DNA of 64,000 nucleotides from Aspidiotus rigidus (lineage: Eukaryota; Arthropoda; Insecta; Hemiptera; Diaspididae), in assembly GCA_035079385.1 (NCBI GenBank), contig JAVHKY010000013.1, positions 16,862,001 through 16,926,000 on the forward strand. Direction: 5' to 3'. Under the pieces are notes generated by a model. It saw only the letters and a program-made list of their open reading frames with translations. It ran no database searches and was not told the origin of the DNA. Shown in pieces: positions 55,285-64,000 of the stretch (positions are counted from its first letter, which is position 1; every line of letters starts with the position of its first letter). A program made the translations under genes and the position numbers.

Positions 55285-58200
55285 AATGCATAAATAGATC
55301 CCCTCGCTGAAACTGCGACCGCTATTGATTAAATGGTGCGCAAAGAAAATTATCCTATATTTTCTTTTTTCCATGCTTTCTGATGCTTGGGCACTTGAGT
55401 TGACGACTAGTCTCTGCTACCTCTACATTCCACCCTATACCCTCCATTTTTCTCAACTTTACGGTCATCATCATCATTGAACTACCCACACAGTGTGATT
55501 AGGACAGTCTGTAGTTGAATCTGTCGCTTGGGAGCTGCTGTCGGATGTATTTATCAGTTTTCTCACGCTTCTCTTCCCTGTCGGTGTGTATTCCCTTACT
55601 TTTCTTGGCGATCGGTATTCCGACACGCGTTTATGGCTTTTTAGAAGAAGAAATGAGAGCCAGCTACTGGATCGAAGGTTCTGAAGGAGGCTGCAGTGCT
55701 AACAGGTGTGTTTTTCCAGAGGTACAACAAACTCCTAAAGTTTCAAATACTTCCAATTTCTAGCTGAACAAAACTGACAAACGGTAAACATACCCAATGG
55801 ACAAAACTTTATCGGATTCATAATCAGTAAGCTGATTATAAACAAAAGCGCCAGCATTTTCACCTATTCACCACTTTCTCATTTGACGTAGTCCGCTTTG
55901 CCTGCTCTTGAGATTGGTGTTCAAATTCAATTGGCTCTTCGATATTGCCCCCTTTCTTCAGTGGTTTTATTGCTTGCTTCTCCAAGTTAACGCTTGAATT
56001 CAATCAGCTTCTTGATGCGACTGTCCTTTTCTCCCATCGTCTTTGTTGGCTCTCGAAGTTCATGCACGAACACCGAAAATTTCACCTACTTTGCTCGCTT
56101 CCTTTCTTTTGTTGTTTTATTGGTTTTGGAAATTGACGATCATACTTCATCCAAGATTTTTAGAAAAAACGAGTTTTGCTCACCTCTAAAGGGTTATTAC
56201 GACGTATCATATTATTGTATGAGTGTCGTGCAGGTTGCGTTTCTTCTTAACTTCATCAGGTTTTTTAAGTTGCAATCTCTCTTCTATCACCTCGTTGGCT
56301 TTTAAAGCCTTCTCCAGTTGAGTTGACGCTCAAACTCAACGATTTTTGTCTGTGAGACATCGATCTGAAGTGCTTCTTCTCTTTCCAAACGACACCTGAA
56401 ACGAAAAAAAAGAAATACAAAATACAGGAGAGGAAAGAATCAAGGAAGTTTTCTGAAACAAAGAGCAATTTGACTAAATCAGTAAGAATCGTGTAAGTAA
56501 GGAACGCGAAGCATCCAAAATTCAGTTGCTGTATTCACAGCCGAACTGATAGCTGTTTTCACCTATCTTTACCATCCTCCCTATATTCCGTAAAATACCA
56601 AATATTTCCTCCTTCGCTATATTTTTTCATAAATAACATAGAAATAACCCTCTCATGATTGCGCCACCTACTCACGATTCTTTCAATAGTCGAAAAACTC
56701 TGAAGAAATACATATCAGAAAGAGTAATAAATTTATAGATGATCAAATTTCTGTGCGACAATATGGCTTCAGGAAAAATCATGCAAAACTTATCTTTTTA
56801 CGTGAAAGAAGCATATGATCAACATGCGCTAAATACAGTGAATGCCTTTGATCAACGAAGTGTGCGCACATCTAACACGATGCTTAAATATTTTTGACGT
56901 AATTTCAACTAAAACTCTGAAAGAAGTGAATTCTCGTTCGATTTGACGTCGATTATCGGTCGACGTTCCTACTGCTGGAATTGAGTAGGTTGAGGTCATT
57001 AGGCTCGTTAGAGAGCTGAGTCTGGAGTCTAGTTCTCTCTTCTCAAGTTCCAAAATAGATATTGTAGGCCACGGTCGTTTAGGTTAAGATAACTGGGCTC
57101 TCCAACCCTCCTGTCATCATGTATAGCTCTAACCCGAATCTTAATTAAGGTGATTCGGGATCAGGAATGTGACGTCGGAGTTATTCAAGCTTAGGCGTGT
57201 TGGAAGGCTTGGGCGTTTATCAGTATCTCAATTGGAGGGAAAATAGACATTTTTTCAAGTCCCAACATGAAGGCCCTACAAATTCAGATCCATTGATTGG
57301 AGAGGGAAGAAGTAAGAATAAAGTTTTCCAAGTTACCAAGTGAAAAGGTAGACCGAGAACATGAAATCTGTCAATATGATTACGGTTGAAAACTTTTTGG
57401 AGCTCGGAGACTCTTCGAGGTCTCTTTCAACAGACACCTCCCAGAACACAAGACACATATTGTGAACTTTTATGTCGACATTCTTATGAGTGCAGAGCCT
57501 GTGCTTTTCTCGGAGCCACAATGTGAACGATGGATGCGTAGAAGGTTGGTTCCATGTTAGAATGCAAATCACGATAGGTACACATTCTCTCCAGCTTGAC
57601 AAAAACCATTTTTCCACCTAGTCTTTTTCAGAAATTAACTTCCTTATACCATCTGATAATAGAGTGTCGGAGATTTTTTTTCTTAAACTTATTCTCCTTG
57701 TTCCGTTCTACAATCCTAGTAATTTTTGTAAGAGAAGCCATCATCGAGCCAGAAAGAAATTTTGCTTTTCGATACTTTGTCAGGAAGATGTAGAAAGCGA
57801 ACTAATTTTGGCAATCTCTGGCCTTCTATAAAGCCATTTGTGTGAGAGAAAGGCTTTCGAATGCCGTCCCAGGAAAAAATTAGATGAATAAAAGGACTAT
57901 TTTACGTACCCTACTGAAAGGATAAGAAGAAGAAAATCCTTCTTGGACGCCTAATTGAAATATTGATTAATAATGCTCAGAGAGACGAACCATTCGAGTT
58001 GTATATCTCATCGCAAGTATTCCCTTACCGTCTACGTACAACCTACTTTATTAGAAATTGTTTTCATTCTCTGTCCTTGCCATTAGACCATTGTACCGTC
58101 TGTCGACAAAAAACTAATTTTCTTTAAAAGCTTATGATTTCGTTCTTTCAGCTATTTTACATATACGTATTTATGCGTACTTTATTTACTACGGAGTGAC

Positions 58201-58880
58201 GGAAATAGCGAGTGAAAAATTCCCCATTGTCTGAGAATTTAAACTGGTCTGTACGAGTACGTACTGAAAATCCCTCTCGAAAAAATTTTGGACCAATTTT
58301 TCTTTACTGAACCAGAACGAAGAAAAGAATTCAAGTACTGCGTCAAAATGAGATAGCGATTATCTCCATCTATTGTGATTGAAATAGTCGAGTGAAACGT
58401 ATAGATAATTCAATTCTAAAATTATATAACAAAATATTTCGCGGATACGTGTACGCAATACGAGCGTATAATATTTTGCTTTGGTTTATCAGTTTGACAA
58501 CCAATGACAGCTCCGGCACGAATAAAAATTTTGCTTGTACTTAAACGATCGTCATTGTATGCGAAATTAGATCGGTTAAATCCGGAAAAGAAAAAGATAA
58601 AATTTATAGGAAATGAGTTTACAGGAACGCGGAAAGTGATTACATTAGCAAAGTATACATCAAAAACGGCACCAATTTCCACGAAGAATTCACTCCTTTA
58701 TTTCCTGACAGATTGAAACGACTTTATTTTTATCAGTAGAAAGAAATCTGGTTCAACACTCAAAATATTATAGATCTCGTTATTACTAACTCGCGTTTAA
58801 TATAAGTAGGTAGAAACAGTAGTTCTTAGTAAAAGTGCTATTGGGTCAGAGCTTTGACTATAATGCAAATACATAATTAT
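55285..58880. other. Intronic sequence, nothing recognised
   Basis: Several short ORFs (55515-55763, 55994-56305, 57333-57617) without family features or supporting context. No repeat copies noticed. Functional elements cannot be excluded. Confidence 0.3.
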
Positions 58881-58889
58881 TCCGTATTG

Positions 58890-59141
58890 TGGACTGGCAG
58901 CACTCTGTAAGAGCAGAGTAAAGTTTTTGTCCACTAAATGAAGGAGCTACAGTAGGCTACTTTGACTGCACTTATGGTAGCAGTTATGTACCTGTAACAA
59001 CGCGTTGTAAATATCACACAACCAACAAGGAAAACTGAAAAGGCAAAAGTCATTTGATAGCATTAGGTTTTACGTTGCAACCATGCATCACTTCTAATTT
59101 TCTAAACATGGCCCGTTTTTCAACAATGCACTGCTAGTCCA
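58890..59141. mobile_element. 252-bp MITE with TGGACTGGCAG ends
   Basis: TGGACTGGCAGCACTCTG at the left pairs with CAATGCACTGCTAGTCCA at the right. No coding content. Flanks TATTG and TATTA differ by one base. Confidence 0.6.
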
Positions 59142-59410
59142 TATTATGTACAGTCAAAGAGTCAGAGATTTGTGTACTGTTAAGGTATTGATCAGACTTG
59201 GAGAGAGGTCTGTAAGCCAGGGGTCTCAAACGTCGAATTTAGAAAAGATGAATGAAATATACAAGTAAGACTCAGAGGCTCGCTATGCAAACTTGCTCTA
59301 ACCCCGCTTTATAGTAGCAAAGAGATGACAAGAACCACACACTGTCGCTTGTCTTCACGGGAACAAAGCTAAATTGAGGGCCATTAGCGCTAAGAGCTCA
59401 ATTGCTTCTA

Positions 59411-59932
59411 CAGGGTGAGGCCAAACGATGTTACCAGTTAAATGGGAATTTGTGCAAAATACCCTCAAATGCAAAAACGCGAAATGTTAGATGCATACTT
59501 CAAATCTACAAAACTTGTACCTCAATTTCATCTTCAATTTTTGCCTTTACCCAACTTTCTAAGACAATTCTGAGCTGAGTTATGGACCAAAATGGCTCAA
59601 AAATTGACCAATCTGCCAAAATTCTCAAAAAGTGGAAATTGTTCGAACTTTCATATTTTACTTGGTTTGAAAGTGAACCCGAATCCCTATGAAGCTTGGA
59701 GTCTGGGGGAATTTTCGGTTTCCTATTTCGGAAATCTTGGCAAGGTGATCAATTTTTGGGGCACATTTTGGTCCATAACTCAGCTCAGAAATGTTGTAGA
59801 AAGTTGGGTAGTGGCAAAAATCGAAGATAAAATTGAGCTACAAATTTTGTAGATTTTCACATTTTTGTGCTGGAGTGAATTTAGCGCCAACTCCCATTCA
59901 ACTGGTAACATCTTTTGGCACCACCTGGTATA
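59411..59932. mobile_element. Foldback-type element with long inverted ends, copy 2
   Basis: Inverted ends with GATGTTACCAGTT-AATGGGA, CTACAAA and CTCAATTT, as in the copy at 37241-37788, whose right end carries the complement of the same GATGTTACCAGTTGAATGGG. The right terminus CCACCTGGTATAC corresponds to CCACTCGGTATA of copy 1. Confidence 0.75.
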
Positions 59933-60049
59933 CTTGCAACTTGTACTTACTTCTATCTGCGAGTTTTAGTGCAATGCTATCTACACAAAATGGTCGTGAG
60001 AACGGCGTGCGTTCTTCCGTAAACATGTTCTCAGTAAACCAAAAACAAG

Positions 60050-60076
60050 GAGAAAGAGAGAGAGAGAGAGAGAGAA
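60050..60076. repeat. (GA)n microsatellite
   Basis: A run of about 11 GA units. Confidence 0.95.
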
Positions 60077-60079
60077 GGC

Positions 60080-61020
60080 GGGGCTTTGTAAAATGGTCAT
60101 AGGCCTGTACTAAACTCAAGCTAGGAAAAGAATGAGGGCAAACGAGCGGAGGGAGTAAGTCTAACAGCTATTCAACATCGAAGATCGAGCAAGCATCTAA
60201 AATGATACACTAGATATCTCTGCGCTAGTGTCGAGTACAAAGAGAACGGGGAAATGGATGGACAAGGCAGGTGACTGGAAGGTCTCCTTAAATCGATCTA
60301 GATCAATTTTTATGAGAGAAGATGACTATACCTACAATAGAAAAGTTTACGCTCTACAAATGTTGCGCTCTCTGTTCTCTCTTAAATGGCTTTGTTCCCA
60401 AATTACACCGAGATTACTCAATGATTATTCAAATGGAAAAATTGCCCTGATCCTGTTTCCAATTTTGCTGATTGTAACGCTCTTAACGAATGGTACAGGA
60501 AACAAGTTATTTTCTCTATCAAACTGACAGTTTTCTGAAACTGAACGTGGCGCGCTGGTCGACTTTAAATTGACCTCAAATCGGGTTCGATCTAGAGTCA
60601 ATGCCTTTGAAAGTGTTTTCGTGATTTCACTACTCGCAGATAGAATGCGTTTTCTACGCTCACAGCGCTTGTGCGACCAGTCTCGCTCTCATTGAACCAT
60701 CGGAAGCCATTTCGTATATATATGTAAGAATCAAACTTCGTTATACCTCGATACCAGGTCTCTAATGATCCGTAGACCTTCATTAAACCCTGATACAAAG
60801 TCCTAATGGACGATCTTCACTCACGTACAAAATGTAAATCATCTGACACTCCCTATATCTAGCGGTTTGTGTATCTTTTTCTTTACTCTTTTGAGCATTC
60901 TTTCATGTGTTTTATTACTCCTGGACTGAGATAAAGGGTCTCTGTTTTATTGCTTCTTGTCAAGTTGTCATTTATTTTGACGCGTTCTTGTCCTACTTTG
61001 CACCTCTAACCTGTCGTATT
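60080..61020. other. 3' end of intron 1, nothing recognised
   Basis: Short ORFs only. The polypyrimidine tract and acceptor of exon 2 follow at about 61019-61038. Confidence 0.35.
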
Positions 61021-61038
61021 TTTTTGTGTTTCTCGCAG

Positions 61039-61250
61039 GAATTATTTGCCTATGTTGGATTATGGGTTGCCTGGTCGGCTTCCTGCCAGTGCTAGGCTGG
61101 AACTCCGGCGTCAGCGACGATCGCGAATGTCGGTTTACCAGAGTGATGGATTACAATTATCTGGTGTTTCTATATCTCACCACCATAGTTGGTCCTGCGT
61201 TACTCTTGGCTGCATTTTATTCGCATATTAACAACATAATTTTGAAACAA
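61039..61250 (+). CDS. AdoR: Adenosine receptor, coding exon 2
   Basis: Encodes residues 125-195: TM4 with W131 (CLCWIMGCL), the PVLGWN segment leading into extracellular loop 2, the loop cysteine C155 that pairs with C79 of TM3, the stacking Phe F157, and TM5 with P177 and Y185. The order C-x-F...MDYNYLVF matches the loop 2 to TM5 junction of adenosine receptors; the Glu that usually follows the Phe in vertebrate receptors is Thr here. The acceptor is TTCTCGCAG (ends 61038) and the donor is GTAAGT (61251). The 212-nt exon enters in phase 1 and leaves in phase 0, so exons 1 and 3 join in frame. The longer ORFs around it run into introns and are not separate genes. Confidence 0.93.
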
Positions 61251-61360
61251 GTAAGTCGTGTCACTTTGTACGCAATTTGTACAAATTCAATATTTAAAAG
61301 AAAGAGTATATTACTGAAGAAGAGTAATCGCCAGACACAAAAAATTGTAAAAAAGACACA

Positions 61361-61409
61361 CGATCAGCCGCTGAGCACTTTTGGTTAAACAACCATTTTT
61401 AAAGACAAC
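61361..61409. repeat. Left arm of the inverted repeat bordering the AT-rich block
   Basis: CGATCAGCCGCTGAGCACTT...AACAACCATTTTTAAAGACAA is the reverse complement, with few mismatches, of 62388-62434. Confidence 0.85.
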
Positions 61410-62330
61410 ATAATAATTATATTTATTAATATTAATTAGAAAATTTAAATAAATTATATTATTAATAAAAATTCATTATCAATATTTCTAACTTTATTAA
61501 TAAATATTAATTAACTTAAATTTTAAAAATATAAAAAAATCAATTAATAATAAAATTAAAAAATAATTTTAAAAAATATTAATTTAATTAATAATTAATT
61601 ATTATAAATTAAATTAATAAAAATTAGTTTGACCAACAATAAATAATATTAAAAAATAATACAACAATAACAAATTTAAATTTAATATTAAATTACTTTT
61701 AGAATAAATAAGAAAATAAAAAATTACTATTAAAATATCGATTAAATAATATAACTAAAATTCTTGTTCTTACGATAATATAATAATATAAAAAATATAT
61801 TAAACCCAATAAATCTCATCAAAAATTATTATTATAAAATTTAATCTAGAAATTAATATAAGTATCCTGAAAACAAATAATATAATTAAAATGAATAATA
61901 TTATTATTTAAATAAATAAAATTATAATAAATGATTAATTAAAATAATATTAATAAATTTAAATTAACAACTGATTCAGATTATAACAAAAAAAGGTTGA
62001 AAATTATTTAAAAAATAATTAATGATTTTGTACATCATTTAATAATTATTAATTATAAAAATAAACGTATTAATTATTTTATTTATTATTATAATGAATT
62101 TTTCTAATCTAATAATTATTTCTTTAGGAATAATATTATTTTTACAACAATTAATCATTTTCCTATTTATAAATCCAATTACTTTATTAATAATTTTAAT
62201 AGTGAATTATTCATTTTACATTAAAATAAAAAAATTAAATATTTACTCATTAGAAATAAATTTTTTTATCAATTTAATATTTAAATATAAGAGTTTTGTT
62301 ATATAATATTAAAAAAAAAAAAAATTCAAA
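61410..62330. pseudogene. AT-rich block resembling a nuclear copy of mitochondrial DNA (NAD subunit genes)
   Basis: Extremely AT-rich compared with the rest of the window. Read with the invertebrate mitochondrial code on the minus strand (about 61925-61830), it gives LFVFSMLMLISSLNF with AGR as Ser, and after a frameshift WWDLLGLMYFLYYY and SILVMLFNRYFNS, which fit NAD4L- or NAD5-like proteins. On the + strand, 62094-62306 is open for a 70-residue, very hydrophobic, Ile/Leu/Phe-rich peptide resembling NAD6. Between them ATGAT-TTTGTAC-ATCAT (about 62024-62040) could be the anticodon arm of tRNA-Thr (TGT), which lies between NAD4L and NAD6 in many insects. Stops and shifts make it non-functional. 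The match is by eye; a plain AT-rich repeat is the alternative. Confidence 0.45.
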
Positions 62331-62387
62331 AATGACCTCGTAGGATGTTACTGTTTCTTGTTGGTGTAGGGTTCTGTCGCTTTCCTA

Positions 62388-62434
62388 TTGTCTTTGAAAA
62401 TGGTTGTTTAACCGAAAGTGCTCAGCGGTTGATC
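62388..62434. repeat. Right arm of the inverted repeat bordering the AT-rich block
   Basis: TTGTCTTTGAAAATGGTTGT...GCTCAGCGGTTGATCG pairs with 61361-61409. Confidence 0.85.
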
Positions 62435-62571
62435 GTATGTTTTTTTTTTGTAGCTGGCGATTACTCTCCTTGATTAATTCACCCCTTCGTTTATTTATGG
62501 ATAACCGTACCTTACAGAATTGTAATGCATCTACTTGTGACTCGACTAGCCCTGTTTCATCTTTTCCACAG

Positions 62572-63396
62572 TTACGTCAAATGGTATCGATGAAGGAAAG
62601 CGGTTTGATGGCTAATGGTTACGACGCCGCTACATCCGTACGCATCCTGACCGAGGCTCGCCGTAAAGAAGTTAAAGCCACCAAAAACCTTTCCATTATC
62701 GTGTTCTTTTTTATTCTTTGTTGGATGCCTCTCTACACCATCAATTGCGTACAAGCTTTCTGTTCTCGTTGTCTGATTCCGAATTCTGTCGTGAACTCGT
62801 GCATCGTTTTGAGTCACCTAAACTCGGCCGGCAATCCTCTGATGTACGCCTACCGTCTGAGCGACTTCCGGAACGCATTCCGAGGTCTTCTGTTCGGCGC
62901 GTTCACTTCGTCATCGGAGCATGTGATCATTGGTGGACATTCTGATTTCAAAGGAAGCTCGCCCAGAACTCCTCCTATCATTTCGATCAATTTCAAACCA
63001 CCAAAATTAAAGCTGTGCAAAGATTCTAAAAAATTATTCAAATTGGAGAAAGACGTAAGTTTCGATATGAAACTCAGCAAATTGAAACAGACAGTAGACA
63101 ACAACCGTCTAATTACCTCAAATTCCAACTCGAATAATAAATCGAGTGGTGTATACGAGAATGTGGACAGAAAAAGTGATTTCGCATACCTAAATACGGT
63201 GTACTTGGACCTCGAGCAGTTTCAGAAACTCAAGCAGGTCACCACCGATTCAGACAGGAAACGATATTCGGCGATTGATGACTCGTCTTACGTGGTAATG
63301 ATCACCAATGAAAAGATGTTTTACAGTCAGTCTAACGTTCGACAAAAACCGAGCTTAAGCAAAATATTGCAGAGAAGGCATAGCACTGATACTTGA
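62572..63396 (+). CDS. AdoR: Adenosine receptor, coding exon 3 (intracellular loop 3, TM6, TM7, C-tail)
   Basis: Encodes residues 196-469. Intracellular loop 3 includes LRQMVSMKESG and ARRKEVKATKNLSIIV. TM6 carries CWMPLYTIN with W246, P248 and the adenosine-contacting N253. A CSRC pair (C259, C262) in extracellular loop 3 matches the disulfide of A2A. TM7 has VLSHLNSAGNPLMYAYR with S276, H277 and the NPxxY motif (283-287), then helix 8 (FRNAFRGLLF). These TM6-TM7 blocks make the adenosine receptor call firm. The C-tail (about 300-469) is long and Lys/Ser-rich, with no clear palmitoyl Cys right after helix 8. The acceptor at 62571 is in phase 0 and the stop is TGA at 63394-63396. Confidence 0.95.
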   Translation, partial: LRQMVSMKESGLMANGYDAATSVRILTEARRKEVKATKNLSIIVFFFILCWMPLYTINCVQAFCSRCLIPNSVVNSCIVLSHLNSAGNPLMYAYRLSDFRNAFRGLLFGAFTSSSEHVIIGGHSDFKGSSPRTPPIISINFKPPKLKLCKDSKKLFKLEKDVSFDMKLSKLKQTVDNNRLITSNSNSNNKSSGVYENVDRKSDFAYLNTVYLDLEQFQKLKQVTTDSDRKRYSAIDDSSYVVMITNEKMFYSQSNVRQKPSLSKILQRRHSTDT

Positions 63397-63880
63397 GTGA
63401 CATATTATGCGTTACCACTGGTGTTTGATATTATTCGCCTCATTTCGTGAGGTTTTTTGCGAAGAAGAAGTCATGCAAAGTGATAATTAATATTGGATGT
63501 CAAAGATGAAGCCTTGTCGATGTTGAGTGAAGAAAAATATGACTGTCGGTTGGAAGATTTTTGGAGCTGTGAATAAGAAGTTTGTTGGACTGTTTTTCCT
63601 TTTAATTTGTGATCTCAATTTATATTTTTTCCTCTTTTTTTTTTTCTTTTCCATTTTATATGTTTGATGTAGTTGTGTAGTCCATGTGTAAAAAAAAAAG
63701 AGTAAAATACAATGAAATTTTTCTTGTTACGGTCAATTTTTATTGGAGGGTTCATCACTGCTGAAACAGGACAAAAATGACCACCTCTCATTGATAGTAT
63801 CAATTAAAAAATTTGAGGGATAAGAATCTGGTAGTGCCAACAAAAGAGTAAAATAAGATTTAATAAATAAATGGGAAGTG
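63397..63880 (+). other. AdoR: 3' UTR of the adenosine receptor gene (extent inferred)
   Basis: T-rich non-coding sequence after the stop. The first clear AATAAA polyadenylation hexamer is at 63862-63867, so the transcript may end shortly beyond it. A different, weaker signal cannot be ruled out. Confidence 0.5.
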
Positions 63881-64000
63881 CATAACTTAATAATTCATTT
63901 GGAAACAAACCTAAGCACCCAGTAGCTGTTCTCAAAAGCTATAGTGTGAAATACGCTGCCAACTCTCTAGGGAAGTTTGGGGAATTGAAATTATTTCGAG
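63880..64000. other. Sequence downstream of the receptor gene
   Basis: Too short to interpret. Confidence 0.3.

Larger units (their letters stand above)
3270..61038 (+). other. AdoR: Intron 1 of the adenosine receptor gene, about 57.8 kb
   Basis: Bounded by GTAAGA at 3270 and the acceptor TTCTCGCAG ending at 61038. It splits the Gly codon between intracellular loop 2 and TM4. Most of its length is decayed transposons and tandem repeats, listed separately. It holds one long intact ORF (42723-43847) on the same strand and several CpG-rich islands of non-repeat appearance. Confidence 0.88.
61251..62571 (+). other. AdoR: Intron 2 of the adenosine receptor gene
   Basis: GTAAGT donor and CATCTTTTCCACAG acceptor. 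Most of it is the AT-rich, mitochondrion-like block and its inverted-repeat borders. The open frame from 62404 up to the acceptor lies in frame with exon 3 but reads through the polypyrimidine tract and does not resemble GPCR sequence, so it is treated as intron. Confidence 0.85.

Noticed and set aside
62404..62571. Extension of exon 3 upstream to an ATG at 62404
   Set aside because: The extension crosses a polypyrimidine tract and a good CAG acceptor and adds nothing resembling a GPCR. Splicing at 62572 joins exon 2 in frame.

Overview
This is a eukaryotic, almost certainly insect, genomic window: one split gene on the + strand plus dense transposon debris. The only conventional gene I can support is an adenosine receptor of the A2 type (insect AdoR), a class A GPCR of 469 residues in three coding exons: 2897-3269, 61039-61250 and 62572-63396. 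All splice sites follow GT/AG and the reading phases join (phase 1, then phase 0). Intron 1 is about 57.8 kb and fills most of the window. Intron 2 is 1.3 kb and holds an AT-rich block that reads like a decayed mitochondrial insert. The species cannot be fixed from the sequence; the R1, I-clade, Penelope, Helitron and hAT-like repeats would fit a TE-rich insect such as a hemipteran (inference).

Layout. 1-1790: R1-clade LINE pseudogene just upstream of the receptor. About 2480-2896: CpG-rich 5' region. Within intron 1: non-autonomous hAT-like elements (4683, 5976, 14900, 53413); Penelope-like fragments with RT and GIY-YIG remains (7150, 15495, 24780-26150, 31680); I-clade LINE fragments (7470, 7665, 10920, 11745, 20380, 33040, 36230, 47600); an inverted R1 piece (9540-10190); two Foldback-like elements whose long inverted ends are built of repeated modules (16861-19545 and about 28350-30787), each with one end at the same position in a Penelope-like tail; a Helitron-like element (22067-24505) with a second Helitron-like 5' end directly behind it; many small palindromic elements; and several tandem arrays (35306, 38388, 38960, 48450).

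The main unexplained item is an intact 374-codon ORF at 42723-43847 (+). It is richer in G+C than its surroundings, has no family I recognise, and lies beside copies of a repeat family marked by CAGGGAACCTGTT. It could be a nested gene, a transposon ORF or an integrated foreign gene.

Some CpG-rich stretches of intron 1 show no repeat similarity that I can see (near 8490-8800, 26580-27060, 40640-40960, 45450-46340, 50650-51400). They are the best places to look for regulatory DNA of the receptor. All transposon genes here are broken, apart from the unassigned ORF. Similarities were judged by eye, without database searches.
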